Shown: positions 24,879 to 37,864, numbered from the stretch's first letter. The stretch is DNA of 64,000 bases from Phoronis australis (GCA_002633005.1 NMRA01000060.1:1078174-1142173); one strand, 5' to 3'. Translations and numbers: made by a program. The notes: generated from the letters alone by a model not told the origin.

Positions 24879-27800
24879 AGCTTTAGTACCCCTAGAGTTC
24901 ACTGACAGCCTCATTACCATATCCTTTGCCCCGATGTTAATGTAGTGGAAATAATTGCATAATACCTAAGCTGTGAAAATAGATTGCTGGTAACAATCCT
25001 GTTGTAAGGTTTATACCATAAACTCAGTGCATCAGTACAGTTGAATGATGATAGCTTGCCAGATACATGGTTCATGCAGATAACTCTAGAAATACTTTCT
25101 CACTGAACCTTTACTCCTTTGGTTTAACATATCGTCAAAAGTTCAGTGGCTAACTCAGTGCGAAAGCTTAATCCACCGCAGTAAATATGGTTATTGCAAT
25201 AAAATTTTGTCGATGGTTTGACCAGAGTTCACGGGATCAATTTCATGCCATTACATTTCTCTTAATCATCGCATCGCATACCTGTGTGTTCTTTCTTGAT
25301 GTAAACAGTACCACAGGGTCCCAGGGTAAGATTTACGAAAAACATGAGACAAGACGCCAGTAGTAAAGCTTGAATGATCGTCTCCTTGGATTTGGTTTTG
25401 AGTTCCCGCTCATCCGAGTGGGTGTGAAAGCTGGCGATTTAATCCTGTTGCTTTGCTCAATTAGCTAAGGAATGCTGCATTGCTTTACTCGATTTCACCT
25501 GTGGAAATAGTCTTGAAGGATTCCAGTTACATCAAATGGTCATTTTCCATACCTTGTTACTGTAGTATGTCCGGGTGATGAATCTGGTCCCAGAGAGTTT
25601 GGTACCCGTGTGTTTTTTAATTTAGGAGCGCAGGTCTGCGGATTTGTTACTGTGGGCGTGATTTCAGCTGACCAGTCAGGAATGGGGTTTAGTTTGTGGC
25701 CTCAGTGGAGTCACTTCCACATCATAATGCTTTCATGTGTTTTTTCAATTTGACGTCTTTCAGTTTTTACCATGAATTCTGTAATCATGACGGTTTTGCA
25801 AAATGTCTGGGATCAGATTGGATTTGTCATCACCTGGGATTCTGCTAATTACAGTTGCCTAATTTTTCAAAACTCTCAAGGCACTTAGCCTGGTTGTAGC
25901 CCAGAATATCAACATGGAAATCATAATTGCCATGTTTTTAATGTCGTCTAATAAAAAATGTTGCGGGATCCTCAGTCTTAATTTTGATTTTAGCTTGTAT
26001 TATTTAAATACTCAGCCACTGGTCATCGAGGTTTCTAACCCAAGTGTAACTATTATGTATATACAATGAAACTGTACAATGCTACAGTCTGATATTTGAT
26101 TACTAAATTGATTTGTGTTTATAAATAATGGAGTTCATGTGTCAGTCTGTAGCCTTCCAAACTGTTGGACTTGATTGCATAGCACTGTGTGAAAACTATC
26201 ACTGCAGCTGTTTTTCCAGTTCACCTGCTTCATAAAAGGTAAGGAGTTTTTCACCTGGTGCTTAGTACAAGCACTAATTCATCAGATTTGCTCTTCTGAT
26301 AGTTCAGTGACAGCACTGCATGTTGTCAGCCAGATACCAGAAGCACGTGTTATTGGATAATGACTTATGAATTGAATATTTATGTGTAGTGTCGCGATAA
26401 TGGTACTTGATGCTAGAGACGAGATTGCTGGTATCAAGCAGCCTCTGTTAGTGGTTGTCAATACTGGACCGGCTGGTGATTGGTTGAGCTGTTGGATCTG
26501 TCCGATTTTGATCACAATTTATTGAACTGAGGAATGCAGACATCATGCGTTTGGCTTGCTCTTCCACTGCTGAAGTGAGGAGTTTTTGATCACGGATATT
26601 AGCCAGTCCCCGTGGTTTTCTAATCGGAAGCTGAGCAAAGGCTGTTAGCTGGGATAATTGTTATTATCTTATGCACAAGTCAAGTTCTGGATGGCCGTCT
26701 TTTTGTTGCTATGGAAACCAGTGCTGGATTGATAAGCAATATACTTGTTTTGTGCACATGGCATTTTTTTGAGATGAATCAATGTTTGCAGTCCACTGAA
26801 CTGCTGTAATGCAGATTAGACATTGCGTTTTAGATTTGAATTTCATGATTTTCAGTCAACTCAGTGACATTTCTGTTGTTTTTATGTGTGACATCATTAT
26901 ACAATAGCATTGGAGCGCCACCCCCGTCAAGTGTGATCTCTTAACACAGCCGATGTTCGCTGTCATCGCTTGACCGTATCAAGTTTCAGCTCTACCACTG
27001 AGATGGTGTCTGTGATATTGAGAAGAAATGAGACTTGCATGCTTGACAACAGAACCGTATTACTTCTCAAGGAGACACAAGTGCCAGAGGTTATGTTCTG
27101 GACGACATTGATGGTTGAATTTTGTGCCTATTCATCCCCCTATTTGAAGACGCTTGTATTTGGCGCAGTCTTTTTCTTGGCAGTTCTTGGGGTATTCTTT
27201 CCTGTTATTGAATTTGATTGATATGATAGCTGCTGTTATCGCTGCTTTGAGATTGGGTAGCAATTAATGTATGTAATGGCAGATAATGGATTACCTATTG
27301 AGTGATTTTGCTCCAATGAACGTGGGCTGCCGGCGATTTAAGATCTCCACTGTGCATGACTGGCACCAGCTGTGTGGCAGGATTATATTGAGCAGATCAA
27401 AATTATCGTGCGTTGGTCTTTAGCTCGGCATTTTCTTCTAAAGCGGTGCTGTGATAAACGATACATACGTAACTGGTGTATACTACCTGTTAGTGGTATT
27501 AAGACACAGATCAGCTGATAAATCGTGTTTTATGATTCTAAAGTATCAGATACTCGAGGCAAGTTACCATTTGCTTAATTTGTCTGCTTTTCACGTGACA
27601 TTTTCTTCATAGGAGCCGAGACTGTGCTGTGAGTAACTTGGGATTTGAGCTTGGCGTCACTAATGATGTGCGCTACTTGTAAATGTTGGGAGAATAGGAC
27701 ACGGATCAACTGCAATTTCTGAAAGTTCTAGATACGCCAACGGAAGTCGTTCCATTTGTGTTTTATTCACCTACCAAAACCTGTTGAAATTTTTTTTTGA

Positions 27801-28118
27801 GTTTTCACCGTACCAAATTAGGCTAACTGTGCGCTGTGGGATGGAGACCTCATCTTATAGTTCTGCGTTTTATTCTGAAGTACTGGACACTCCACTACAA
27901 GTGATGTGTCATTTGCCCTGTCAGCCTTCCATCCCTCGTATACTGTTACAGATACTATAAAGTGTTTTAACTGACCTATTGCACATGTTATTGCACTTAA
28001 AGGATAACAACTGGAGATTCATTACAGATGACAGCCTTTTCCTGTAGTTTATCCACACAGGTCTGTAATGCAGGAAGGATCCTATAGGGTTGGCGCAGCA
28101 GACGCTGCGATGTCACTG
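24879..28118. other. intronic or intergenic sequence upstream of the second first exon
   Basis: No exon recognised. Frames at 26282-26515 (-) and 26970-27221 (+) are unsupported by splice sites or domains. The region may hold the 5' flank and untranslated leader of the alternative transcript starting before 28511. Confidence 0.35.
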
Positions 28119-28126
28119 TGACGTCA
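28119..28126. promoter_or_regulatory. palindromic CRE octamer TGACGTCA (distal)
   Basis: Exact consensus cAMP-response element, bound by CREB/ATF bZIP proteins, 392 bp upstream of the ATG at 28511. Its role is inferred from position only; the octamer also occurs at 6798, 7245, 11461 and 59046. Confidence 0.4.
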
Positions 28127-28399
28127 TCGTTGGATATTCATACGCAAGTTTTTCTCGGCCCGCCCTGTGATTTGGAGAAAATCTCCTGTTGAGTTTAAGC
28201 CAGCATCAAAAGGATTCGTCTAGTGATGACTGCTTCTAATTCGTGCTTTGTCTTCGATAGATGCGTGGGTTTTGGTCAACGGTCAAGTTGATGGTTGACG
28301 TTTGTAATTGTGACGACGTTATATTGTCTGCCAGCTTATTATCATTTAGGGGATGACTTTGTTTTAACGATTGCAATTATGGTTGTAATTGCTTAGATT

Positions 28400-28407
28400 T
28401 GACGTCA
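28400..28407. promoter_or_regulatory. palindromic CRE octamer TGACGTCA (proximal)
   Basis: Second exact CRE, 111 bp upstream of ATG 28511. An ATTGCAAT (C/EBP-like) octamer lies 30 bp further upstream at 28370-28377. The cluster is a candidate core promoter for the alternative first exon. No TATA box was recognised. If the transcript starts upstream of this point, the site would lie in the leader. Confidence 0.45.
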
Positions 28408-28510
28408 TTCAATTGTCACAGGAAACACGGAGGTTGCTTCTTGAGCTGTCTGAAACTACCAGTTTGATAAACGTTGTTAACTTGTGGTGAGACGATATAC
28501 CATTGTGTCC

Positions 28511-28927
28511 ATGGAACGAGAGGTTAAAAGTCACCCCGTTCCATCATTCACGGATATGTTATCACCCTGTGATATTATACTTCGGTCATCGCAATATCAA
28601 GATGACTCAGAGGAGACTTTACCTACCCACAAGCGCAGTAGTAGTAGATCTCAGTCATGCCAGTCGTGGAGTGGCTGTAATCAGACCACCCGAAGGAAAT
28701 CTATAGCGTCTGCTAAACCCTGTTCAGAGACCTCTGTGGTAAAGAGCCTATTGCCTTCTCACCTCCGACGGCACTCTTTTGGTAGTGCACGGCGAGAGGA
28801 GAGCTTAAAGCTATTACCCCGCCCGCGCAGTGCCAGTATCGGAGAGGTCCCAGTGAGCTTTAGAAGACGAGGCAGGGTGCTTCATGTTCACATTATCCGC
28901 GAACATGAAGAGGAGGCTGGTCAGAAT
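28511..28927 (+). CDS. alternative first coding exon, Ser/Arg-rich N-terminus
   Basis: Encodes 139 residues starting MEREVKSHPVPSFTDMLS in a good Kozak-like context (GTCCATGG). The frame is closed upstream by TAA at 28478 with no convincing acceptor between, so this looks like a first exon, not an internal one. The protein is low-complexity: a KRSSSRSQSCQSWSGC Ser block, basic RRKS and RRHSFGSARRE stretches with R-x-x-S kinase-type sites, PRPRSASIGEVP (resembling an RSxSxP 14-3-3 site) and a charged end, IIREHEEEAGQN. It ends AAT|GTAGGT in phase 0, the same phase as the SAM exon at 12038-12298, and joins in frame to the exon at 48688. I infer a second promoter giving an isoform without the SAM domain. 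Function is unknown; likely an unstructured phosphorylated region. Confidence 0.78.
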
Positions 28928-30897
28928 GTAGGTATTGGTGTTGTTGTTTTAAAGTGAGAAATTACAGAAAAGGCTTTACTAATGCCTAATATATCACATT
29001 TGTGTGGGTTCAAATAATCTGTGGGTTTGGATTCAGGGTAACTCAAAAATCAGTTGAGCGTAATTGACTGAGCTTGGGCATTGAAAACTGAAATATTTGA
29101 GAAGTCGCGGACAGAGGGCATTCAGTACTTGAATGGCCAATTCATGTTAAATAGCCAGACTCATGTTGAAGAGTTAGATAGAACAATAAGTAGGAAGTTA
29201 TGGATATATTTCCGCATAAGTAAGGGAACAGAAACTCTTAAGTGTTCGTTAGTCAAGGGAAAACGAATTGCCCATGTTTTAGGAGCTTCAGGGAGACTAG
29301 CATTCACAAAAAACATGGGGAGTTTTAAGGAATCCTCCATCATGTAAATTTTGACTGAGCGTTCAAACTGAGCATGGGTCAGTTTAAAAGTGAAAATTTC
29401 AGTGGTGGGTGTTTAAAGTGGAACATGGGAATTTACCCGGAAGAGAATTCCTCTCACACCTGTATTTGTGTTTTCAAATAAGAAATTCACAGAAAGATGA
29501 TCAATCGCAAAAAATTCTTACGGTATTTGCAGACATTGAAAATTGTATTTATGAAAGTTGAGATATGATTCCTAACTCTACATTTAAAACAAAAGATGAG
29601 GAAATTGGCCTCAGTCTGAACAGCTGTAGAACACATGTGTTCCCGAAACATTGCTAGATATCCTTTTCCATGCACTTCTCTAAAATCATACTTCGGTTTG
29701 TGTAGACTGGAGATTACAAGTACTGTAAACAACACTTACTATTTATGCTTATGGTAATGCAAAAATTAGCCTATCAGCGACTGGACCATTATTTGAAAGG
29801 AAATCCGTAATTGATCTTGCACTTGTATTGTATGCTCAAGACCTTAGCTAGCGTAACCTACAGAAAGGCAGCCACTGATGCGATTGGTTGGTGAGGTTGG
29901 AATGTTGAATTATGGGATAGAAATCACTGTTTCCATTCTTTGAGCTAAGTTTTTAGCCACTCGAGCAGAGTGTCTCACATTCAGGGAACACAACCAAACG
30001 CAATCGGTTTTTACTTGTCTGAATGTTTCTCTGACACGTAGGCCACAAAATTTCACTTTTCCTGCATTTAGCCCAAGGACCTGTTTGTTGGAACTCCCGC
30101 GCCCCAGATGCTGTGAACATCTGTGGTTGTTTTGAAAGTAAATTCTAAAAACAAAATACTTAGTATTGAAAAGTATACTTACATTGAAAAAAACAAGGAA
30201 ATTGGGGGAAGAAATATCACTTTAAGTGATGTGTTTTAATGGCGGAGTGGTCAGTGTGTGGACTCTCATTCAAAAAGGTCACAAGTTCAGCTCTGGTCCA
30301 CCAACACTATTGTTTTATAGCTGTGTTTAATAGCTGTATAACTGCTTGACTCAGCTGTACAAAAGAGTACATACCTTACATAGGGGGAGTTAATCTGTGA
30401 TAGACTTAAGTGCCCTTTCAAAGGGTGTCATGCTGCAGATAATACGAAGCTTTAGTGCCCAAGGACCATCAGGTGGTTTGTGAAAAACCCTGAGTTTAGT
30501 AGAACTCACTATCAGTATAACTAGAATGATTGGGTGATTAGTCTGACCATCATTTAGTGTTTATTGTCATGCAGGAACCAAAATTTTTAGCTTCCCAAAT
30601 GTTTCCTTCCATGGTGTTACTAAACTTCAGGCGCCAGCAAGAAAAGTAATGTTGATTCTCATGTAGTGCTTGTGAACTTAAGTCGAGTTTGTGCTGATGT
30701 GGGATTGAAAACCGCATACACTTCGGAGGACGGCTCAATCAGGGCACTACTGAAAATCATCGTTATGATAGGGGACTGCTCTGATCACCGAACAACCAGA
30801 AATCATTAGTAAAGCAGTTCTAAACCCGGTTTCCATGACAAAAGCAACTTTTGATTTAGACCAGTTAATAACAGCTGTCTACAAACAGACGAAAGTC
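28928..30897. other. intronic sequence
   Basis: After donor GTAGGT, no further exon was recognised. Positions about 29050-29430 contain degenerate GTGGGTGTTTAAAGTGG-like words resembling the GTTAACGCCC element family seen at 14146 and 50273, probably an old remnant. Confidence 0.4.
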
Positions 30898-31806
30898 CCA
30901 TCCACACACAGCCTACCCTAGAACAACTTGCACTTAAGTGCAACTTACCCACTTTTAAGTGGAGCGTTCACACACACACACACACACACATCCAGTAACT
31001 AGGGTAATGCAGAAGTTGTCACTCTGTCAGTGGCAATGAAAACCTAATGTGAATGAATATAGCGTGCTGAAGAAAACCCATCTGTATGTAACCACAGCCG
31101 ATAATTGCTTCTACCTTGCCACATATTTGCCGCCTCACAGGAATTAGAAGTGGCGCAAGTTGCCCTAGAACAAGGTGCCCTACCTCGATAAGGTGGAATC
31201 AGTTGTCACAGGTGGTTTAAGTTGCGCTAGTTTAAATAGCGTCCACACAGTACTCTAACCTAGCGACAACTCGCGTCCACACAGCACTCAAACCTAAGCC
31301 ACTACTTGTTATAGGAGTAACCTGTTGTAGGGTAATTAAGCTTTGTGTGGACGACACTTTACCCTAGAACAAGTTACTCTTGGAACGACTTGTCGCTAGG
31401 TTTGAGCATAGATACTCGTAAAGAGTATTCTATAGTCTATGGTTTGAGGAATGTCTGGACGCCGTTTAAACCAGTGCAACTTGCCCCACTTGTGACAACT
31501 TACTCCACCTTATCGAGGTAAGTTAACTTGCTCTAGGGTAACTTGCGCCACTTCTTAAGCTGTGTGGCCACAAACCTCAAGGGCAAATCGGAAGTAATTA
31601 TCAGCTACGGTTACATACAAATGGGTCTTCTTTTGCACGCCGTATCCGAATCAGCTGTTCGTTGTCGTGCACAGATGGTCAACTTCAGCCTTGTGCTAGT
31701 TATGGGATATATGTGTTGGTGTGTGAGTGGGTGCGGACACTCCAATAAAATTCAGTGGGACATGTTGCTTTAGACTGCAACTTGTTCTAGGGTAAGTCTG
31801 TGTTTG
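30898..31806. mobile_element. two TACCCTAGAACAA MITEs head to head
   Basis: The first copy (about 30898-31340) starts CCATCCACACACAGCCTACC, then CTAGAACAA. The second (about 31345-31806) lies in opposite orientation and ends CTTGTTCTAGGGTAAGTCTG. Shared internal blocks include ATCTGTATGTAACCACAG and the reverse-complement GGTTACATACAAATGGGT. The first copy contains the uninterrupted TTTAAATAGCGTCC site that is occupied by the nested element at 23025. A CA microsatellite is present at 30972-30990. Confidence 0.75.
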
Positions 31807-31894
31807 AACCGGACGTTACTGTTGCGTAATTTTTCTCAAATTGTTCAGGCTTCAAGACAAATTAGAAGTTATTTCATGGCTTTGAAAGAACATT

Positions 31895-31955
31895 GCTTCT
31901 TGAGACCGGGCTCTACAAGGCAGCAAGTCATTTTTGCATTGAGCCTGGTCTCAAG
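31895..31955. repeat. fold-back hairpin
   Basis: CTTGAGACCGGGCTC pairs with GAGCCTGGTCTCAAG across about 30 nt, with one mismatch. It resembles the 58-bp hairpins at 23804 and 37088 in size and in its GAGAACC/GAGACC start, but the stem sequence differs. Confidence 0.5.
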
Positions 31956-32463
31956 GAATAATGAACTGTCAATGCTTTGCAAGCCTATAACAAGGAAAAA
32001 GTTGCGATCAAATTTATAGCGGTAGGGTGCTCTAAATAAAAAATCACTTCCTCGACAAAATTGTGGTGTGTAATTGCAATCTTTTCCACCATTACTTTTT
32101 ATCATCTTACTCCTTTTCTTACTTCTCTGAGTCCTTAAACAAAGCTTCAATTTTTCATTGTGTAACTGGAAGCTGCGATGAGCTCACCATGTTTGGTGTA
32201 CGAAAGACCCTAGTCAACTTATCGAGTCTGGTCTCGAAGAAATTGTCACTTTCGGTTGTTCCCAAGCCCTGAAATCATTTCTAAGTTGCACGTACCTGGA
32301 TTCAAGTATTGAGTTTCTATCCAAAGATGCCCGTGTCCACCTATTGGTTTTTACTCGGGATGTACTTTAATTTTTCCTTGTTTTCGAGATCAAACTGAGA
32401 ACTGCGCTAGCGTGAACGGACTCTATAATTCTTTGACAGACAGCCTATTCATATCAGCTCTTT

Positions 32464-32826
32464 AAGGCCCTTTCGCACTAACTTAACTACGATATGGGAG
32501 GAGCGTTGCTGTTAACTTTGAAGTTAAGTTAAACCATTCTTACATACTTTAGTAGTTAATGGAGTTTGTATTAAACGGTAGGTGACGTTGTAGTTATCGA
32601 AGCAATTCAATCGTGACAGTAGTTGTCTGTGCTGATAACTTCGATGAAACCGAAATTGACTCACAGTTCATACCATGCCAAAGTGTTGACACTCTGTTGT
32701 TAAATCCACCTGTTTTGTGCAAAGTTAACTGGTGCTGTTAACTTCGATCTGGGACGGAATGTAGCCTTTCATACCGACTACAGATCCCCGAAACATGGAC
32801 GCGTTGAATTTAGTATGAAAGGGCCT
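32464..32826. mobile_element. MITE, GGGCCTTTC family, short copy
   Basis: Left AAGGCCCTTTCGCACTAACT, right TTAGTATGAAAGGGCCTTTG. About 363 bp, shorter than the 505-bp members, sharing the GTTAACTTCGAT-type interior. Non-coding. Confidence 0.8.
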
Positions 32827-32863
32827 TTGGAGTTGTTGCCATTGGTAACCTCGTCATGTCATT

Positions 32864-34124
32864 TCATTTAATTTGCTCTGTCAGTCTATAAAACTATTGA
32901 TATTCGCATAATAGAACAGATTGTATTAGCTTTAGTGTAAAAGTCTGATTGGATTGGATCTACAATCTGTTTGAAATCAAGACATTCAAAGCAGTTCGGC
33001 TTCTTTAGCTGGCTAAAAACGAATGTAGAATTATGTCTCTACTCTCATAGAACCAATCTCATGCGTTATTTCATAACGGAAATGGAATCCTGTGATGGTA
33101 AAGAATATATGAGAACGATTTTTGAGAATAAAAGGCGTAATTTTATTAACCCTGCTTAACATGGTGAAACGTAGCTTCGATAATACCCAACAAAAACATG
33201 CGAATGAGGCAAATTGTCTCCTACATGAAATTTGAAATGTTAGGCGAAATCTTGCAGTATTTAATTTCAGTAATTTGAAATTTGTTTATTTTAGTCTGTC
33301 TAAATAAATTCTATTCAATGGTCAAGTTTGTTCATGAACATGTAACTCAGACTGGAACTAATATGGTAAGCCTGATCAAGTGGTTTTTAAAGTCTGAGAT
33401 AATTTTAAGAGCTCTTCCTGCGTCATTTGATCATAAAAAAATATTGACGCACACTGATTGCTTAACTGACGGCCGACGATGCACTAAAACTGTCACAGTT
33501 TCACCTGATTTTGTCTTGAATAATGCTCATTACATTTAGAATAAAATACAACTAAAATAAAATACAACTAAAATGCCGAGTAAGCTGATCAAAACAAGTT
33601 CAGTGACATGGGAGTATAGCACATTGTAAAAATGCAGATCCCAACTGTGGATTTAAAGTTGAAACCCAGTTAGCTGTTCTGACCAATCACTAATCGCGTA
33701 CGTAACGTACTAGGTAGCAGGCAAAATCACGCTTATTTCAACTGAATGCCACCCCTCAAGATCGAATTGAAAAATGGCAGTCATTCAACTGATGTGATGT
33801 ATAGGTCCTAAAAATTGGTCCATTTGTGACCACGTGGGTCAATTGACTCGTAGCCTGATGTTTTTCTGAAAGGATCCCTATAACGTTTATTAAAACCTTT
33901 TGTAGATTGTGCTTTATGTTGCTATGGTTCTGCCAATAAGGGTCTCAGTTTTTCTGGTTATTTATAGTGTTTCTACTGGTAACTGACATTTTTGGGGAAC
34001 ACATGTTGAGTTGTAGGGACAATTTAATTAAAACAAAGCTGAAAAAATATCGGTAACCAGGGCCTCAGATAAGTGTCTATTATTACGGTATTCTACAGTC
34101 AAGTACTTAAAGTCCTCTCACACG
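32864..34124. repeat. allelic or tandem duplicate, copy A
   Basis: About 1.25 kb that recurs after the single N at 34125, with only scattered substitutions and small indels (for example an extra ACTAAAATAAAATACA unit near 33550). Both copies contain the same short frame (MKSRHSKQFGFFSWLKT...) at 32971 and 34233, with no recognised domain. Confidence 0.9.
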
Positions 34125-34125
34125 N

Positions 34126-35354
34126 TCATTTAATTTGCTCTGTCAGTCTATAAAACTATTGATATTCGCATAATAGAACAGATTGTATTAGCTTTAGTGT
34201 AAAAGTCTGATTGGATTGGATCTACAATCTGTTTGAAATCAAGACATTCAAAGCAGTTCGGCTTCTTTAGCTGGCTAAAAACGAATGTAGAATTATGTCT
34301 CTACTCTCATAGAACCAATCTCATGCGTTATTTCATAACGGAAATGGAATCCTGTGATGGTAAAGAATATATGAGAACGATTTTTGAGAATAAAAGGCGT
34401 AATTTTATTAACCCTGCTAAACATGGTGAAACCTAGCTTCGATAATACCCAACAAAAACATGCGAATGAGGCAAATTGTCTCCTACATGAAATTTGAAAT
34501 GTTAGGCGAAATCTTGCAGTATTTAATTTCACTAATTTGAAATTTGTTTATTTTAGTCTCTCTAAATAAATTCTATTCAATGGTCAAGTTTGTTCATGAA
34601 CATGTAACTCAGACTGGAACTAATATGGTAAGCCTGATCAAGTGGTTTTTAACGTCTGGGATAATTTTAAGAGCTCTTCCTGCGTCATTTGATCATAAAA
34701 AAAATATTGACGCACACTGATTGGTTAACTCACGGCCGACGATGCGCTAAAACTGTCACAGTTTCACTTGATTTTGTCTTGAATAATGCTCATTACATTT
34801 AGAATAAAATACAACTAAAATGCCGAGTAAGCTGATGAAAACAAGTTCAGTGACATGGGAGTATAGCATATTGTAAAAATGCAGATCCCAACTGTGGATT
34901 TAAAGTTAAAACCCAGTTAGCTGTTCTGACCACTCACTAATCGCATAACGTACTAGGTAGCAGGCAAAATCACGCATATTTCAATGCCACCCCCCAAGAT
35001 CGAATTGAAAAATGGCAGTCATTCAACTGACCTGATGTATAGGTCCTAAAAATTTGTCCATTTGTGACCACGTGGGTCAATTGACTCATAGCCTGATGTT
35101 TTTCTGAAAGGATCCCTATAACGTTAATTAAAACCTTTTGTAGATTGTGTTGTATGTTGCTATGGTTCTGGCAATAAGGGTCTCAGTTTTTCTGGTTATT
35201 TATAGTGATTCTAGTGGCAATAACTGACGTTTTTGGGGAACACTCGCATGTTGAGTTTTAGGGACAATTTAATTAAAACAAAGCTTAAAAGTTATCAGTA
35301 ACCAAGGCCTCAGATAAGTGTCTATTATTACGGTATTCTACGGCCAAGTACTTA
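34126..35354. repeat. allelic or tandem duplicate, copy B
   Basis: Second copy of 32864-34111, starting exactly at the base after the N and running past the point where copy A ends, into unique sequence (ATGACTTGGGTGGATAAC). This is the pattern expected when two haplotype contigs are butted together. Confidence 0.9.
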
Positions 35355-36348
35355 ATGACTTGGGTGGATAACTGTCTAACCCTAGTTTGCACTTGGTGAC
35401 CCCAGCTTTAAAGCTAAAAGTTTGAGTGTGAACTCGAAAATATGCATTTTTATTCAAAATCTTGAGTTTTTACTCAAGTTCGTAGCTCGAAGTCTAAGGG
35501 TCATCAAGTGCAGACTTGGACAAGAAACTCATTTGCATAAACTAAATGTACTCGAGGACAGAGTAAAAAACACTTATCTTGTCCACACAAAAGTAGAACA
35601 GAAAATGAGAAAAATAATTTAGAGTTGAATTTCGAGTACAAAGATTAGACCTGGTTCCAGGATGTGTTTATGGTAGTAAGCGAGTATTCAAAATTTGTAA
35701 GCATTGAATGTTTCCTACCAGTGAAGTGTGCCTGAAAATTGTGAAACTTTGGTAATATTTCCACAAGAAATACCCTCACGGTGTTTGTCAACTTTTCTAA
35801 AAGTGGCTGTTTAAATTAGGCTCATGGTCTTAGTCAACAGAGGCCATAGAAATACTCTGTTATGACTAGTGTGAAACGCCTACACCGATGACTGGATCAG
35901 ATCGACTGTGATCAATAAATAGTCTGTGTAAATCTGACTAACTATGCTGTCATAACAATTAGGTATCTTCAATTTAAAAGCGAACGTGGCTGGAAAATTG
36001 AAATATTCTCTTAAACGTTTCTACAAATCGATTGGAAGATTTTAGTTCATTCAATGGGGGTGGGGTAATACCCCAGACCCCCTCGGCACCTTCAAAGGCC
36101 TTTATGGTGTTAATGCTTGTTTGATGAGCACGCACTCTCATGGCAGTTGTTTTATTGGAATTTGAGAAAACTTAGATTTACCGTATGTTGAGTTCGCTAT
36201 AACTTTTTGGTTGCGGTAAGATCTCGCGAATTTTTTGTTCGGGTAATTGAGGAAACTGATCCTTTACATTTTTCAAAGGCTTCGAACATTTTAGTGAATT
36301 CTCAATTATTTCTTGTTGTAACTCTCTTTTGATGGTAGTCATGGCATA

Positions 36349-36877
36349 AGGGGCTTTCATACTATCGTTGACGCGTTGATGTTTTGGGGAGTTGCTCCTG
36401 CGGTCAGTATGAACGCTTAACTTCGGTCCTGGATCTAAGTTAACAGCGCAAGTTAACTGTTAACTTCGCACTAAATAGGTGGACTTAAGAGTGGAGCGTC
36501 GACGCTGCGGTGCAGTATGAATGGTCAACTTCGGTCCTGTCGAAGTTATTGCCAGGTGCCACTGTTATCGTCAACAATTACAGGGTAGTGCCATCGCTAA
36601 TAGTTGCTTATATTTTGCTGCAATAATCACCAATTGATTTAAAAATAAGTTTTATCTCAATTAGCACATGTAAATGTTCTCAAATTGTCACATTGAAAAA
36701 ATCTTAGAGTGCAGCGCTACCTTGTGATAACTTCGATGATGTCAGTGTCAACTACCGTTTACTTTGATGTTCATTAACTACCGAAGCCAGTATGAACGGT
36801 CCAGTTAACTTTGCAGTATACGTCGACGCTCTCAGCAGCTCAGACAAGAGTTAAGTTAAAGTCATTATGAAAGGGCC
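36349..36877. mobile_element. MITE, GGGCCTTTCATACT family, copy 3
   Basis: Left AGGGGCTTTCATACTATCGT, right CATTATGAAAGGGCCT. It follows the 11086-11590 copy closely along its length (GTCGACGCTGCGGTGCAGTA; CGAAGTTAT; GCCAGGTGCCACTGTTATCG). About 529 bp, non-coding. Confidence 0.87.
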
Positions 36878-37087
36878 TATAGAGTTTAAATGGTCATCCT
36901 AATTTATTTGGTGCTATGTGTGGGGTAATATACAGTCTGTGTCATGCTCTTGGGGAATATTTAAACATATTTTAGTATCAACGCTCGTTTTACTTTTACA
37001 ATTTTATCTTCTTATCCATTGGTAACTGCAAGCGTTCCAACATCTATTTTATTTACGTATAGGGTAACGGTTACTTATAGGGTTTTG

Positions 37088-37144
37088 CATTTTGAGAACC
37101 AGTTTTCTCCACTGAATAACAGACATTAAACTGGTTCTCCAAAT
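37088..37144. repeat. 58-bp hairpin repeat, copy 2
   Basis: CATTTTGAGAACCAGTTTTC ... TTAAACTGGTTCTCCAAAT. Same sequence as 23804-23861 with a few substitutions, including in the loop (TCCACTGAATAACAGACA). Confidence 0.8.
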
Positions 37145-37841
37145 CCAGGACCACTGTAAGTGACTATTGCCACTTGTTTTCAAATTTTCTGCCATATAGC
37201 GTCCTAAATTGGTAAGATTTTACATTAGGTTTATCCAATACTGTCTCTCACATGTGGTGCTGCACTTTTGAAATTTGTGTTACTATGCATTTTTTCCTTG
37301 TAATTCATATTTTCATTGAAATAGCTGTTTGCCTTGAAAATGGAAATGAAATTACCCTGTTATGAAGCCACTACTAGTGCTATGTATTTAGTGTAAATCT
37401 AATTAGTCCGAGTTCATGAATACCACGCAACATTAATGGGGTCTGTGTTCATGATAATTTCTCCAATTCGCCTGTATTTTTCAGGGGCACTGCCCTTCTT
37501 GAGTAAGTTCAGACAACAGTAATTTTCAGGTACGATGATTCTCCACTGATTTCACTCGAAAATAATTGCGAAAACTGCCAGTTTTCCAATTCTCAACAGC
37601 TGATCACAATCTGCAAATAATGAAAGTTTACCAAATGGTCTTTTACCACAATATATGAGGTGCAAGCTATGCACATAATGTACGAATATTTTCTTGATCT
37701 TAATTTTTATTGAGAAATTTTATGAAATAGAATTTGACTTGTGGGTCGTATTGAGTGCTAAATAAATAAAGAGTTGTTAATAAAGAATTACTGTAATCTG
37801 CAAAGGTATTTGGCCAGGCATACAGGTACCAAAAGCATACA

Positions 37842-37864
37842 TGTGTGTATGTATGTATGTATGT
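37842..37864. repeat. (GTAT)n microsatellite
   Basis: Short run of GTAT/ATGT tetranucleotides, about five units. Confidence 0.85.

Noticed and set aside
32971-34436. Duplicated small protein MKSRHSKQFG...
   Set aside because: It sits in the single-N duplicated segment, and a diverged nucleotide copy of part of the segment near 61900 does not keep the frame; treated as repeat DNA.
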